Below, in pieces: positions 56,191-64,000 of a stretch of 64,000 nucleotides of DNA. The notes beneath the pieces are model-generated. The model made no database searches and had not been told where the DNA came from. It saw only the letters and a list, made by a program, of their open reading frames with translations. The stretch is from Clostridium folliculivorans (GTDB taxonomy: Bacteria > Bacillota > Clostridia > Clostridiales > Clostridiaceae): NCBI RefSeq assembly GCF_024341905.1, contig NZ_BQXY01000005.1, positions 186,001 through 250,000 on the forward strand, written 5' to 3'. Each line of letters opens with the position of its first letter. Position 1 is the stretch's first letter. The position numbers and the translations under genes are program-made.

Positions 56191-56760
56191 TTAGTCTTTA
56201 TAGATTGAAATTAGATCATCTGACATTCTTCTTAATGTATTTATATCTTTGCTTAAACGATAATACACTAGATATCCTTCGTATATAGCAAATGCACGGT
56301 TGGATAGAGTAAGTACTTTTTCTTCAGGAACTTTAGAAAATCTAAGAACCTCAGCGAAAATATAAATTAAGTTATTCATGGACTTAGTATAGTATTCTGC
56401 AAGATCTGGTTCAGAAAATGCTATCTCAAGTCCTAGTACTGCAAAAGGGCATCCAAAATGCTTGTTATTTTCTGCACCAGAGATCATTGTATTTGTTAGA
56501 GTTTTTATAAAAGCTTCCCACTGATTACCCTTAGCAGAGTTTAATACCATCTCACCAATTTTTCTTTCATAATAATCAGAAACACTTATCGCCAAATCTT
56601 TTTTACTTTTAAAGTGAAAGTAGAAGGAGCCTTTAGGCAATCCTGTGCCTTCTAAAATGTCGTTTATTCCAGTAGCATTATAGCCTTTTTGTATAAATAA
56701 ATTAGCTGCACATTCTATTAAGTTATTTTTTGATTGTTCACCTTTTGTGTTCTTAACCAT
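56191..56760 (-). CDS. TetR family regulator, candidate controller of thl
   Basis: A 189-residue TetR protein of the YxaF/LmrA-like class. The HTH is LIECAANLFIQKGYNATGINDILEGTGLPKGSFYFHF-type at residues 14-50. The family sites known for LmrA/YxaF contain TAGACCRGTCT, as seen here upstream of both this gene and thl. It is encoded 106 bp upstream of the thl operator on the same strand. The effector is unknown. Confidence 0.9.
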   Translation of the reverse strand: MVKNTKGEQSKNNLIECAANLFIQKGYNATGINDILEGTGLPKGSFYFHFKSKKDLAISVSDYYERKIGEMVLNSAKGNQWEAFIKTLTNTMISGAENNKHFGCPFAVLGLEIAFSEPDLAEYYTKSMNNLIYIFAEVLRFSKVPEEKVLTLSNRAFAIYEGYLVYYRLSKDINTLRRMSDDLISIYKD

Positions 56761-56799
56761 GGTTTTGTCTCCTAATTAGAAATATATCTTACAATTCAT

Positions 56800-56828
56800 A
56801 TAATAGACCAGTCTGTCTACTAAGTCAA
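56800..56828 (-). promoter_or_regulatory. tetR promoter with overlapping operator
   Basis: On the minus strand -35 TTGACT (56823-56828) and -10 TATTAT (56800-56805) have a 17-bp spacer. TAGACCAGTCTGTCTA (56804-56819) fills the spacer. Confidence 0.82.
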
Positions 56829-56845
56829 GTTAAATTTTTAACAAT

Positions 56846-56875
56846 AAAACACTAATCGATAAAGATTAGTGTTTT
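56846..56875 (-). terminator. Terminator overlapping the hydrolase stop codon
   Basis: The perfect stem AAAACACTAATC/GATTAGTGTTTT with a 6-base loop includes the last codons of the hydrolase gene and is followed by a T-rich tract on the minus strand. Confidence 0.88.
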
Positions 56876-57708
56876 ATTGTTAAAAAATCTATTATATCTG
56901 ATTTGATGTTGGTTATTGCGTGACCAGTATTCATCAAAAAATTTATATCTGCTTTAGGAAGCAGTGTTTTTAAGCGGTCAGCAGTTTTAATTGAGTGTAA
57001 CATTATATCTTTATCTCCTACGAATAGGGCAAGTGGCATCTTGAGTTTCAATAGCGCTTCATCAGAAAATATAGGTATTGGCTCATAACGAAAATTGAAG
57101 CTTTTCCTAATGATTTTTTGATATTTAAGCATTGTAGTTGGAATAGGTTTATTTCCATTTACTTTAGTATATAGTTTTTCCATGCCTTTCTCACCTTGAA
57201 GACTATGTAGTATTGCTTTAAACATAAAAGATGTTTTTTGAGGGCCAATTCCAGAAGGAGATATTAATATAAGTTTATCAACTCTGTTTGGATAATTTAC
57301 TGCAAACTTTATTGATAACCATGCACCTAAAGAAATTCCTATAATACTTGTAGTACTTATAGAAAGAGAATTAAGCACTGCATAAAGCCAGTCTGAATAA
57401 GCTGAGCTTTTTAAAGAAAATTGTCTTTCATCACTTTTACCAGGGTCACCGGGTATATCAATTGCATACACCCTATAATTCTTAGAATACTCACCTATAT
57501 CACCTACCCACATAGCTGAATTCATACCTGCGCCATGGAGTAATATAAGGGGAGGGGAATCTATTTTTCCTGAAGCTATTATAAAAGTACTACCATAATT
57601 AGTATCGATATAAAGCTCTTCGTAATTCAAATTAGAAGCTTTTAGTATTTTATCATACTGTTCAATAACTTGTTTTTTCATAATATTTGATTTAAATGCT
57701 GTTTTCAT
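56866..57708 (-). CDS. Alpha/beta hydrolase
   Basis: A 280-residue alpha/beta-hydrolase fold enzyme. It has LILLHGAGMNSAMWVG (oxyanion loop) near 74, nucleophile Ser in IIGISLGAWLSIKF near 142, Asp in FVGDKDIML near 230 and His in TGHAITNI near 263. An esterase or lipase-like role is likely; the substrate is unknown. The second ATG, at 57708, has the better distance to GGAG; an ATG at 57714 overlaps the upstream stop. It is translationally coupled to the HTH gene before it. Confidence 0.85.
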   Translation of the reverse strand: MKTAFKSNIMKKQVIEQYDKILKASNLNYEELYIDTNYGSTFIIASGKIDSPPLILLHGAGMNSAMWVGDIGEYSKNYRVYAIDIPGDPGKSDERQFSLKSSAYSDWLYAVLNSLSISTTSIIGISLGAWLSIKFAVNYPNRVDKLILISPSGIGPQKTSFMFKAILHSLQGEKGMEKLYTKVNGNKPIPTTMLKYQKIIRKSFNFRYEPIPIFSDEALLKLKMPLALFVGDKDIMLHSIKTADRLKTLLPKADINFLMNTGHAITNIKSDIIDFLTIKH

Positions 57709-57710
57709 TT

Positions 57711-58187
57711 TCATTTCTCCGTTAATAGTTTTATGAAGCTTAATACTTCTTCTGTAAATTTGATATCACCCCATAATAGTACTCTTAATCTATTTTCTTT
57801 TTCCGAATACTGCATTTTTATAGTTGAAAGTCCTAAATTAGGGTCTTTGCTGTTCATTAGGGCTAAAAGAGAATTTGATATTCTGTTATATTCATCTATA
57901 TTCAACTCGTTTATGTCAACAACTGAAGATACATTAATTTTATTTTGACTGTTAGATGAAGTTGATTTACTTGTAGAGAATTCTATAAGATTTTCTTCCT
58001 CTTTCGTTCTATCTATTTGAATATCACTGTTCTCCATGAATAAGCTTAGATCATGACCAGAGATTCGCCATTGCTTACCAACCTTAGCAGCTCTAAGTTT
58101 TCCTTCGGTTATAAATTTTCGTATTGTTTTGTGGTGCATACCAAGTATTTCAGCAACCTGGTCAATGGTATAAAGTTTTTCTTCCAT
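57711..58187 (-). CDS. Excisionase/MerR-type HTH protein with unknown C-terminal domain
   Basis: A 158-residue protein. The first ~50 residues are an excisionase-type helix-turn-helix (LYTIDQVAEILGMHHKTIRK...GKLRAAKVGKQWRI). A Ser/Asn-rich linker follows (about 65-85), then a ~70-residue alpha/beta domain not recognised. The start at 58187 is preferred for its distance to AAAGGA. The hydrolase gene begins within a few bases of its stop, so it is probably the local regulator. Confidence 0.78.
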   Translation of the reverse strand: MEEKLYTIDQVAEILGMHHKTIRKFITEGKLRAAKVGKQWRISGHDLSLFMENSDIQIDRTKEEENLIEFSTSKSTSSNSQNKINVSSVVDINELNIDEYNRISNSLLALMNSKDPNLGLSTIKMQYSEKENRLRVLLWGDIKFTEEVLSFIKLLTEK

Positions 58188-58335
58188 AATAATCATTCCT
58201 TTGCTAATTGAGTATGGCTTAATTATAGATTAGTTAAATGTATAAGTCAATAAAAATACTGCTATTTATTATACTTTGTTGCTATTTGTTGTGCTTTGAG
58301 GATTGAAAGAGTAGTGAATGGTGAATTGTAATCCG

Positions 58336-58446
58336 AACTTCCCATTTGTAGCCCAAGAATCCCATTTTGAAAACGAAGTTCTCGTTTTGTAACCAAAAGT
58401 CCCGTTTTGAAAACGAATATCCAATTTTGTAAGCCAAAATCCTGGG
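58336..58446 (+). repeat. Degenerate ~20-bp tandem repeat beside the IS element
   Basis: About five and a half units of 19-21 bp with consensus AARNTCCCRTTTTGWAAMCS. Units end alternately in GAAAACG and GTAACCA, so a 41-bp higher-order period is visible. No open reading frame spans it. Confidence 0.75.
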
Positions 58447-58590
58447 TAAGATACTCTTTTTTTGAGAAATTCTGCTATAATTATGATACTAACACGTAAA
58501 AAAGTGCATACTAAAGAAAAGGTCGTTTTTCGTTCGATTTTTTGTAATCGGAAAATCCACCCTTACTGCAGTCATATAGAATGTAAAGTA

Positions 58591-59939
58591 TGCTGGTGGC
58601 AATTGGTTGTTTACGTGTTATTGTTTGAGAAGTACTGGTTTTAAAATGATTTTCTCAGCGGCTACTGAGAAGCAATTTAACCGGTGTAGTAAATCTTCTC
58701 CATAGTAAAAGCTGAATGCCTCATATGGGCTCTTGTTGTTCAGCTTTTTTCTTTTGTATGAATTTACATGGTTCATCATAAGACATATGTCATTTTGGGT
58801 TAATGATTCGAAATGAGTCCCTTTAGGGACAATCCTCCTCACCAATTCATGATTAACCTCTATTGAACCCTTTTGATATGGACTACTTGGATCGCAGTAA
58901 AATATATTAGTTCTTCTAAGCCCATCTGGGCCAAATTCAATGGCTTTAGGATTAGAAAACTCACTGCCATTGTCTGTCAGGATGACTGGGAACAGGTTTT
59001 TAAATTCTTCTTTTCCTATTGCTTTATAAATGTGTTGAAACACATCAATAACTGACTGCGAGGTGTTTGAATCACGCAAGAATGCCAGCATAAGACTGGT
59101 ATCCACGAAGTGAAGAGTTAATAGAACCTTTCCACCTTTGCTTCCAATGACGGAATCCATTTGGACTACAGAAAGCTCTGGATGCTTTTCCATAAAAGCT
59201 TGAAAATCTTTATAGTTACGATTAACGCGGCATCCTTTATCAACTTTAAATTCTGGTTTCTTATAGCGAGGGCGATATTTTACCTTACGGGGTAAGTCAA
59301 TGTTACGTACATCGAAGAGACATGCATCTATGTAGTTATAGAGCGTTTTTTCGCTGCACATGAGTTTATCAACATGATTGACATAAATCTGGTGTATCGA
59401 CTGCCCTTGTTTAATCAGTGGTGAAATCAAAGTATTCAGTCTTGCAAGCTCCGCTTCACTAGAGAGAATTCCGCTTCTAGACTCTGATATGGTTTCTTTA
59501 AAGGTAGACTGAGCATCCTCTGCATAATACATCGTCTTTCTAAGGGTACATTTAGTTAACTGTCCACATGCGTTGCAAACATAAGGTGGTTTAAATTGAC
59601 TTGAGCAAATTTCTTCTTCAAAGTCCAAACATTTGTCGTTACAATTCCGGCAAAGTTTGCAATACTGTGCAGAAGGATGAGTGCAATCTTCTTTTTTACA
59701 AATCCGCTTCTGTTTGCAGCCCGAACGGCCCTTACAGGCATTGTACGGCCACCCGCTACATCCAGTTTTTATTTCGATTGCATGCTTTTTAATCTCCTTA
59801 GCAATAGTAGTACTATCTTTCTTCAATCTCTGAGCTATTGATCCAAAAGAAAGATTTTCTTTCAAACACGCCTGAATATCAAGGCGTTCTTCGTAAGTCA
59901 AATACTTAGACATGATTGCCTCCTTATCTGCCACCAGCA
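58591..59939 (-). mobile_element. IS30-family insertion sequence
   Basis: The transposase gene is bounded by perfect 11-bp inverted repeats, TGCTGGTGGCA at 58591-58601 and TGCCACCAGCA at 59929-59939. No matching direct target repeat was found next to them, and the right repeat is only 15 bp from the start codon, so the true ends may lie further out. Confidence 0.6.
58618..59913 (-). CDS. IS30 family transposase
   Basis: A 431-residue DDE transposase. The N-terminal HTH is YLTYEERLDIQACLKENLSF...STTIAKEIKKH. A Cys-rich zinc-binding stretch follows (about 60-130; many CxxC pairs), then the catalytic core: Asp in VVQMDSVIG near 250, Asp in VILTDNGSEF near 312, Glu in KGSIEVNHELVRRI near 348. 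The frame is intact, so it may be active. The start at 59913 follows GGAGG; a longer frame is rejected. It seems to have inserted between the HTH/hydrolase pair and the queuosine operon. Confidence 0.92.
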   Translation of the reverse strand: MSKYLTYEERLDIQACLKENLSFGSIAQRLKKDSTTIAKEIKKHAIEIKTGCSGWPYNACKGRSGCKQKRICKKEDCTHPSAQYCKLCRNCNDKCLDFEEEICSSQFKPPYVCNACGQLTKCTLRKTMYYAEDAQSTFKETISESRSGILSSEAELARLNTLISPLIKQGQSIHQIYVNHVDKLMCSEKTLYNYIDACLFDVRNIDLPRKVKYRPRYKKPEFKVDKGCRVNRNYKDFQAFMEKHPELSVVQMDSVIGSKGGKVLLTLHFVDTSLMLAFLRDSNTSQSVIDVFQHIYKAIGKEEFKNLFPVILTDNGSEFSNPKAIEFGPDGLRRTNIFYCDPSSPYQKGSIEVNHELVRRIVPKGTHFESLTQNDICLMMNHVNSYKRKKLNNKSPYEAFSFYYGEDLLHRLNCFSVAAEKIILKPVLLKQ

Positions 59940-60257
59940 CAACAAGGATATCAATCACAATAAATCATTTCAATCATCAAACAAAAAGAAGACCAACCAT
60001 TAATCTTGATTAGTCTTCTAAATATTAACATTTGTAAATGAAAAATCTATACCGTACTTTACAATACAAACTCTATAAACTTGATTAGAAATAAATTCTG
60101 CACTATGGAATTTCATTTTACAATTAAGGAAAATTTGCAAAATAAAAAGCTTACACTAAAGCTATAATAGTGTAAGCTATAATTTATATTGTAGTTTCTC
60201 TTATTAAGTTTTTATGCTCAAATAGATTATTGAAATTAAGTGGTTATGCAGGAGTTT
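59940..60257. other. Gap between IS element and queC
   Basis: A 318-bp stretch without a gene. It holds an imperfect hairpin at 59987-60020 (AGAAGAC...GTCTTCT), possibly shielding the transposase from upstream transcription, and the queC terminator. Confidence 0.5.
60148..60178 (-). terminator. Terminator of the queuosine operon
   Basis: The stem AGCTTACACTA/TAGTGTAAGCT has a 9-base loop and T-rich sequence after it on the minus strand, 80 bp beyond the queC stop. Confidence 0.88.
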
Positions 60258-60914
60258 TTATAAAAAGTTATTCTTAAACTCTAAATAACCATTCTTTCTA
60301 AGTTTGCAGGCAGGGCACTCTCCGCAGCCATTTCCTTTAACACCATTATAACAAGTTAAGGTTTCATTTTTCACTATATCTAGAACCCCTAAGTCATAAG
60401 CCATCTTCCAAGTCTGAGCCTTGTTTATCCACATCAAAGGTGTAAAGATCTCAAATTGATAATCCATAGCTAAGTTTAAAGTTACATTTAGAGATTTTAT
60501 AAATACATCTCTGCAGTCTGGATATCCGCTGAAATCACTTTGAGAAACACCAGTTATAATTGTATTTATTCCTCTTTGTTTTGCAAACACAGCTACAAAA
60601 GTTAAGAATAATAAGTTTCTTCCATCTACAAAGGAATTAGGAAGTCCTTCAGTAGGTGCGTTTTTATCAACAGTTATGTCTTGTCTAGTTAATGAATTAG
60701 GAGCTAATTGGTTTAATAGGTTAAGGTCTAGGATATGATGTTCGATGCCATGTTTTTTACATATATCTTTTGCACATTCTAATTCTAATTTGTGTTTTTG
60801 ATTGTAATCAAAAGAAACTGCTATAACTTCTTTGAATTTTCTCTTTGCCCAAAATAAACAAGTTGTACTATCTTGTCCACCACTAAATACTACTACTGCT
60901 TTTTGCTTATTCAT
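60258..60914 (-). CDS. queC: 7-cyano-7-deazaguanine (preQ0) synthase
   Basis: It converts 7-carboxy-7-deazaguanine and ammonia to preQ0 with ATP. The 218 residues begin with the PP-loop [16 protein letters not shown] at 8-23 and end with the zinc site [17 protein letters not shown] near 195. It is the last gene of the run queD-queE-folE-queC. Confidence 0.97.
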   Translation of the reverse strand: MNKQKAVVVFSGGQDSTTCLFWAKRKFKEVIAVSFDYNQKHKLELECAKDICKKHGIEHHILDLNLLNQLAPNSLTRQDITVDKNAPTEGLPNSFVDGRNLLFLTFVAVFAKQRGINTIITGVSQSDFSGYPDCRDVFIKSLNVTLNLAMDYQFEIFTPLMWINKAQTWKMAYDLGVLDIVKNETLTCYNGVKGNGCGECPACKLRKNGYLEFKNNFL

Positions 60915-60945
60915 AATTACACCATCCTCTTAATCTTATATATTT

Positions 60946-61536
60946 TTACTTAGTATAAAGCATCATAAGTTTATTATTTAAAATTGGATCAGTATTAAAT
61001 CTACCTCGTAGGGTAGTAGTTATAGTTTTAGTTCCAGGTTTTTCTATCCCTCTAGTAGTCATGCAGCCATGTTCACCTTGAATTATTACAGCTACATCCT
61101 CTGATTCGGTTATTTTTTGAAGAATTTCAGCTATATCAGTTCCAATTCTTTCTTGAAGCTGAAGTCTTCTTCCTACAATATCAGCTATTCTGGCTATTTT
61201 GCTTAAACCTATCACTTTTTTGTTAGGAACATAGGCTACTGCAACCTTCATATTGTACATTAAAGCTAAGTGGTGTTCGCAGTGACTAAATATTTCTATG
61301 TCTTTCATAAATACTAAATCGTTATTGTTGTTCTTTATATCTAAATCATCTTCAAAAGTAACATTGAACATAGATGCAATATCATCATTTGTATAGTTCA
61401 TACCGTTAAAAACATCTTCATACATTTTAGCCACACGTTTTGGTGTATCCTTTAAGCCTTCTCTTTCAGGATTGTCACCAAGGGCTATTAAAATACCTCT
61501 TATATGTTCTTCAATTGCTTTTATATCAATTGCCAT
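60946..61536 (-). CDS. folE: GTP cyclohydrolase I
   Basis: It makes 7,8-dihydroneopterin triphosphate, the first substrate for queuosine and folate. The 196 residues have the zinc residues Cys in SHCEHHLAL near 83 and Cys in [11 protein letters not shown] near 154, plus [23 protein letters not shown] near 110. It lies between queE (4 bp) and queC (31 bp), so here it serves queuosine synthesis primarily. Confidence 0.97.
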   Translation of the reverse strand: MAIDIKAIEEHIRGILIALGDNPEREGLKDTPKRVAKMYEDVFNGMNYTNDDIASMFNVTFEDDLDIKNNNNDLVFMKDIEIFSHCEHHLALMYNMKVAVAYVPNKKVIGLSKIARIADIVGRRLQLQERIGTDIAEILQKITESEDVAVIIQGEHGCMTTRGIEKPGTKTITTTLRGRFNTDPILNNKLMMLYTK

Positions 61537-61540
61537 ATTT

Positions 61541-62206
61541 TTATACCCCTCTCTTTGATGGCTCCCAAATTATTTTGTGAAGCTGAACTTGAAGATTAAC
61601 ACCATTCATCTTGTTGTTCTTCATAAACTCTACAATACTATCTAAGGAGATTTGTCCAAATACGGGACTAATATATACGTTTGTTTTTTCAACTAAATCA
61701 TATCTATCAATTATTTCTTTAGCCTTTTCTAAATCTTCAGAACTTCCAGAAACAAATTTAACAGTATCGTTTTTTGTTAGGAATTTAAAATTATCTAAGT
61801 TCATTTGCTTTTCCATATTGCTTGACGGAAGCTTATAATCCATAGTAAAGCTTGGTGGATTTTCGACTTTTGAGAAAGTATCAAGCAGCACACTACCATT
61901 TGTTTCAATCTCGATGTGAAGTTCCTTATCTTTAGCTAGTAGTTCCAGTAATTCAACTATTCCTTCTTGAAGAAGTGGTTCACCACCAGTTAGAGTTATA
62001 TTTTTAACCTCTGTGGATTTTATATAGTTATATATTTCTTCTGAAGACATAAGATCATAGGGAGCGTTTTTTTCATTAGCCCATGTTGTATCGCAATAAC
62101 TGCAATTTAAATTACAGCCTGCAAATCTTATAAAAATAGCTAATTGACCACATCTACGGCCTTCACCATTTATACTTACAAACTTTTCAACAACCTTAAA
62201 ATTCAT
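61541..62206 (-). CDS. queE: 7-carboxy-7-deazaguanine synthase (radical SAM)
   Basis: A radical-SAM enzyme converting carboxytetrahydropterin to CDG. The 221 residues have the cluster cysteines 31, 35 and 38 ([13 protein letters not shown]) and [12 protein letters not shown] near 72. The ATG at 62206, one base after the queD stop, gives the family-typical SINGEG start; longer upstream starts overlap queD and are rejected. Confidence 0.96.
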   Translation of the reverse strand: MNFKVVEKFVSINGEGRRCGQLAIFIRFAGCNLNCSYCDTTWANEKNAPYDLMSSEEIYNYIKSTEVKNITLTGGEPLLQEGIVELLELLAKDKELHIEIETNGSVLLDTFSKVENPPSFTMDYKLPSSNMEKQMNLDNFKFLTKNDTVKFVSGSSEDLEKAKEIIDRYDLVEKTNVYISPVFGQISLDSIVEFMKNNKMNGVNLQVQLHKIIWEPSKRGV

Positions 62207-62207
62207 A

Positions 62208-62639
62208 TTAGTTAACCCCACTTTCTTCATATCTAGCACTATTTGTAGGTGTTTCATAAACTGTAGCGCTCTTAACGTTGTAGCCTTTTTCCTTCATTGT
62301 TCTATAAAAGAAAGCTGCAAAGTTTTCTGCTGTTGTTCTAAAATTCAATTCTATTATCTTAAAACCGTCTTCCTTTAGACAGAATAAGCTTTCTTCTCTC
62401 ATAGATCCTTTTTCTATTATCAACGCATGATCGTAATAATCAACCATAGCCTTAACATCGTTTTTTAAATCACCGAAATCTATTACCATTCCTTTAAGCT
62501 GACCCTCAGACACTAGAGTTTCAGCCTGAACTTCTATTTCAACCTTCCATCTATGACCATGAATATTTGCGCATTTTCCTTCGTACCTTGAAAGAAAGTG
62601 AGCACTATCAAAGCTGTGTTCTGCTTTTAAAGTATACAT
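62208..62639 (-). CDS. queD: 6-carboxy-5,6,7,8-tetrahydropterin synthase
   Basis: It turns dihydroneopterin triphosphate into carboxytetrahydropterin. The 143 residues show the zinc histidines (FDSAHFLSRYEGKCANIHGHRW, His 15, His 29, His 31) and catalytic Cys 25. The ATG follows GGGGGAG. It starts only 15 bp after the activase gene, so the queuosine genes are likely transcribed with it. Confidence 0.97.
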   Translation of the reverse strand: MYTLKAEHSFDSAHFLSRYEGKCANIHGHRWKVEIEVQAETLVSEGQLKGMVIDFGDLKNDVKAMVDYYDHALIIEKGSMREESLFCLKEDGFKIIELNFRTTAENFAAFFYRTMKEKGYNVKSATVYETPTNSARYEESGVN

Positions 62640-62654
62640 GTTTCTCCCCCTAAT

Positions 62655-63416
62655 CTATTTTAAAAACTTACTTCCATAGTAACAACAGCCAATTGCTCCA
62701 TTAAACTGAGGCTCTTCTACAGAAATTATTTCTTCGTAATCATTCTTTAAGTAACCTTTTATAGCAGAGTTGTTAGCAACACCGCCGGTTAGAACCAATT
62801 TATCACCTCTAAAGTTACTTAAAAGAGGGCGCAATCTCTTGTACATGGAGTAGTTAACTCCTGCACATAATCTTTCTACGGCAACTCCTTCTGCTATTTT
62901 TCCTATAAGTTCTGATTCTGAGAATACAGCACAAGTAGAATTAAGATCTACAGGATTTTCGGAATACTTACTCATCTCTTCGAAAGAAATTTCAAGAACA
63001 TTTGCCATGTTTTCTAAGTATCTTCCACAGGAAGCAGCACATTTTTCATTAAGTTCCAAGTCGGTAGTTAAACCTTTTTCTATTTTGACTATCTTAACAT
63101 CCTGTCCGCCAACATCTAATAGTATAAAATCCTTTAAAGAACTCTGATAGATTGCTCCGTAAGCATGAGCCTTTATTTCGTTTATTTGAGTAAATAGCTT
63201 TAAGTCAGTGTTATTCTTTCCGTAACCTGTAGATACAGCCCTATCAAAATGGCCAATCTCTAGTTTATCTAAATCAACCACTATTTTACCGTCCATGTGG
63301 CAATAATCTCTGTAAAATCTCATGGTACTGATTTTCTTCTTTAGCACTATGGCGCCGTCTTCCATCATTACGATCTTAACCTCTCTGCTGCCAAGATCTA
63401 TACCTAGAATTCTCAT
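62655..63416 (-). CDS. BadF/HgdC-type ATPase, dehydratase or double-cubane protein activase
   Basis: A 253-residue ASKHA-fold ATPase that injects low-potential electrons into 2-hydroxyacyl-CoA dehydratase-type partners. It has ILGIDLGSREVKIVMM at 3-18, the 4Fe-4S cysteines in KCAASCGRYLE near 126 and STCAVFSESEL near 161, and VLTGGVANN near 212. Its ATG overlaps the stop of its partner gene by one base. The pair resembles YjiL/YjiM and the double-cubane cluster protein system. Confidence 0.92.
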   Translation of the reverse strand: MRILGIDLGSREVKIVMMEDGAIVLKKKISTMRFYRDYCHMDGKIVVDLDKLEIGHFDRAVSTGYGKNNTDLKLFTQINEIKAHAYGAIYQSSLKDFILLDVGGQDVKIVKIEKGLTTDLELNEKCAASCGRYLENMANVLEISFEEMSKYSENPVDLNSTCAVFSESELIGKIAEGVAVERLCAGVNYSMYKRLRPLLSNFRGDKLVLTGGVANNSAIKGYLKNDYEEIISVEEPQFNGAIGCCYYGSKFLK

Positions 63417-64000
63417 TAGTTAGCCTCCTTTAAATCCAATAGCATATCAAGAAAAGCCTCTAACCTAAGCTTAGTTCTTGCATCTAAAGTATTTAATTTA
63501 TCACCTTCGATATTCAATATAGGAATATCAAGTTTATTCTTTATAATTATATCTTCAACAGCTCTATAGCAGAAAGCTTGGGTGTAGTGGATTATCCCAT
63601 CTAGCTTTCTTTCTTCTATTTGCTTTTTCAGTTCTAAGATTCTAAATTCAGTGTTATATGGGTAAGTATAGTCATAATATTGCTCATATATATTTTTTGC
63701 TTCAACTCCTCTAGGAAAAGCAAATTCTCTTTGAACCTCATTATATACAAAGTGAGCATTGAAGTTTTCAACAAAACCATATATATCAGCGGTCATTGGA
63801 GGAACCCCTATGTAGCCAAGGCGAAGCTTCTTATTTATTGGTTCCCTTGTTCTTATTTCATTTATTGCTTTCTTTAGATCAGCCTCAAAAACATCAATAT
63901 CTCCGTTAAAATCACTTAAGCTAACTTGATGAAGATGGTTTTCAAATCCATTGGCTTTACAGTCTATATAAGTTAATTCGTCTACTTCTTTTCCAAGAGC
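63416..64000 (-). CDS. 2-hydroxyacyl-CoA dehydratase / double-cubane cluster protein-like, C-terminal part
   Basis: The gene enters from the right edge; the last 194 residues are visible and open throughout. Typical segments are LRLGYIGVPPMTADIYGFVE, LDGIIHYTQAFCYRAVED (with a cluster-type Cys) and PILNIEGDKLNTLDARTK, all of the HgdB/YjiM D-component family. Coupling to the activase makes it the electron acceptor of the pair. Whether it is a dehydratase or a DCCP-type small-molecule reductase cannot be told; no acyl-CoA transferase or second subunit is seen in the window. Confidence 0.88.
   Translation of the reverse strand, partial: ALGKEVDELTYIDCKANGFENHLHQVSLSDFNGDIDVFEADLKKAINEIRTREPINKKLRLGYIGVPPMTADIYGFVENFNAHFVYNEVQREFAFPRGVEAKNIYEQYYDYTYPYNTEFRILELKKQIEERKLDGIIHYTQAFCYRAVEDIIIKNKLDIPILNIEGDKLNTLDARTKLRLEAFLDMLLDLKEAN

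Noticed and set aside
58336..58446. Possible CRISPR array
   Set aside because: Units are contiguous and degenerate without unique spacers, and there are no cas genes.
58462..58644. Plus-strand 60-codon frame overlapping the IS30 end
   Set aside because: No ribosome site, it crosses the inverted repeat and the transposase 3' end, and the composition is not coding-like.

Overview
The window is low-GC, gene-dense DNA from a spore-forming anaerobic Firmicute. Clostridium sensu lato is the best fit, but the species cannot be named from sequence alone. The case rests on a tricistronic gerA-type germination operon, spoVAC-AD-AE, a clostridial-type thiolase, Cys-type glutathione peroxidases, a BadF-type activase with a 2-hydroxyacyl-CoA dehydratase-like partner, very AT-rich intergenic DNA, strong GGAGG ribosome binding sites and frequent GTG/TTG starts. 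No rRNA, tRNA, CRISPR array or prophage was seen.

Layout. 1-2.7 kb: germination receptor operon (minus strand, last gene cut by the window edge). 3.1-7.2 kb: TetR-controlled MMPL exporter. 7.7-9.6 kb: gpmA, then a TetR/zinc-ribbon pair with a VOC-gene remnant. 9.7-12.1 kb: a SAM-I riboswitch followed by a QueG-like Fe-S protein and a PLP sulfur-amino-acid enzyme. 12.4-15.5 kb: PadR/HAAS pair and spoVACDE. 15.6-17.6 kb: BlaI/BlaR1-like pair. 17.7-28.4 kb: YyaL-type thioredoxin-fold protein, a GGDEF-EAL sensor, DNA polymerase IV, a methyltransferase, a transglutaminase lipoprotein, CorA and a HAD phosphatase. 28.7-37.5 kb: GH1 (phospho)glucosidase, a CNNM/CorC-like protein, and a four-gene cassette (secreted glycosidase-like protein, stand-alone receiver, HEAT-repeat membrane protein, processive GT2) that looks like an exopolysaccharide system. 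37.7-42.1 kb: a copper-type HMA/TauE/cupredoxin fusion, an OhrR-like regulator with two peroxidases, and Rrf2. 42.5-52.8 kb: second CNNM paralogue and the arginine genes argG-H-C-J-B-D-F behind three ARG boxes. 53.1-58.2 kb: old-yellow enzyme/HxlR, thiolase/TetR, hydrolase/HTH. 58.3-59.9 kb: a roughly 20-bp tandem repeat and an IS30-family element. 60.2-64 kb: queuosine precursor genes queD-E-folE-C downstream of the activase/dehydratase-like pair.

Between the genes lie at least three families of short dispersed structured repeats. Family A is about 100 bp with terminal inverted repeats ending GATGTACCACTTCG (nine copies or relics, one inside the arg operon). Family B is about 75 bp, and one copy is nested inside a family A copy. 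Family C is about 85 bp, with a conserved 5' hairpin followed by a non-conserved second hairpin. They are the least explained part of the window. Local control is unusually readable: TetR, BlaI, OhrR, ArgR, SOS-type and HxlR-type operator candidates can be placed directly on promoters.
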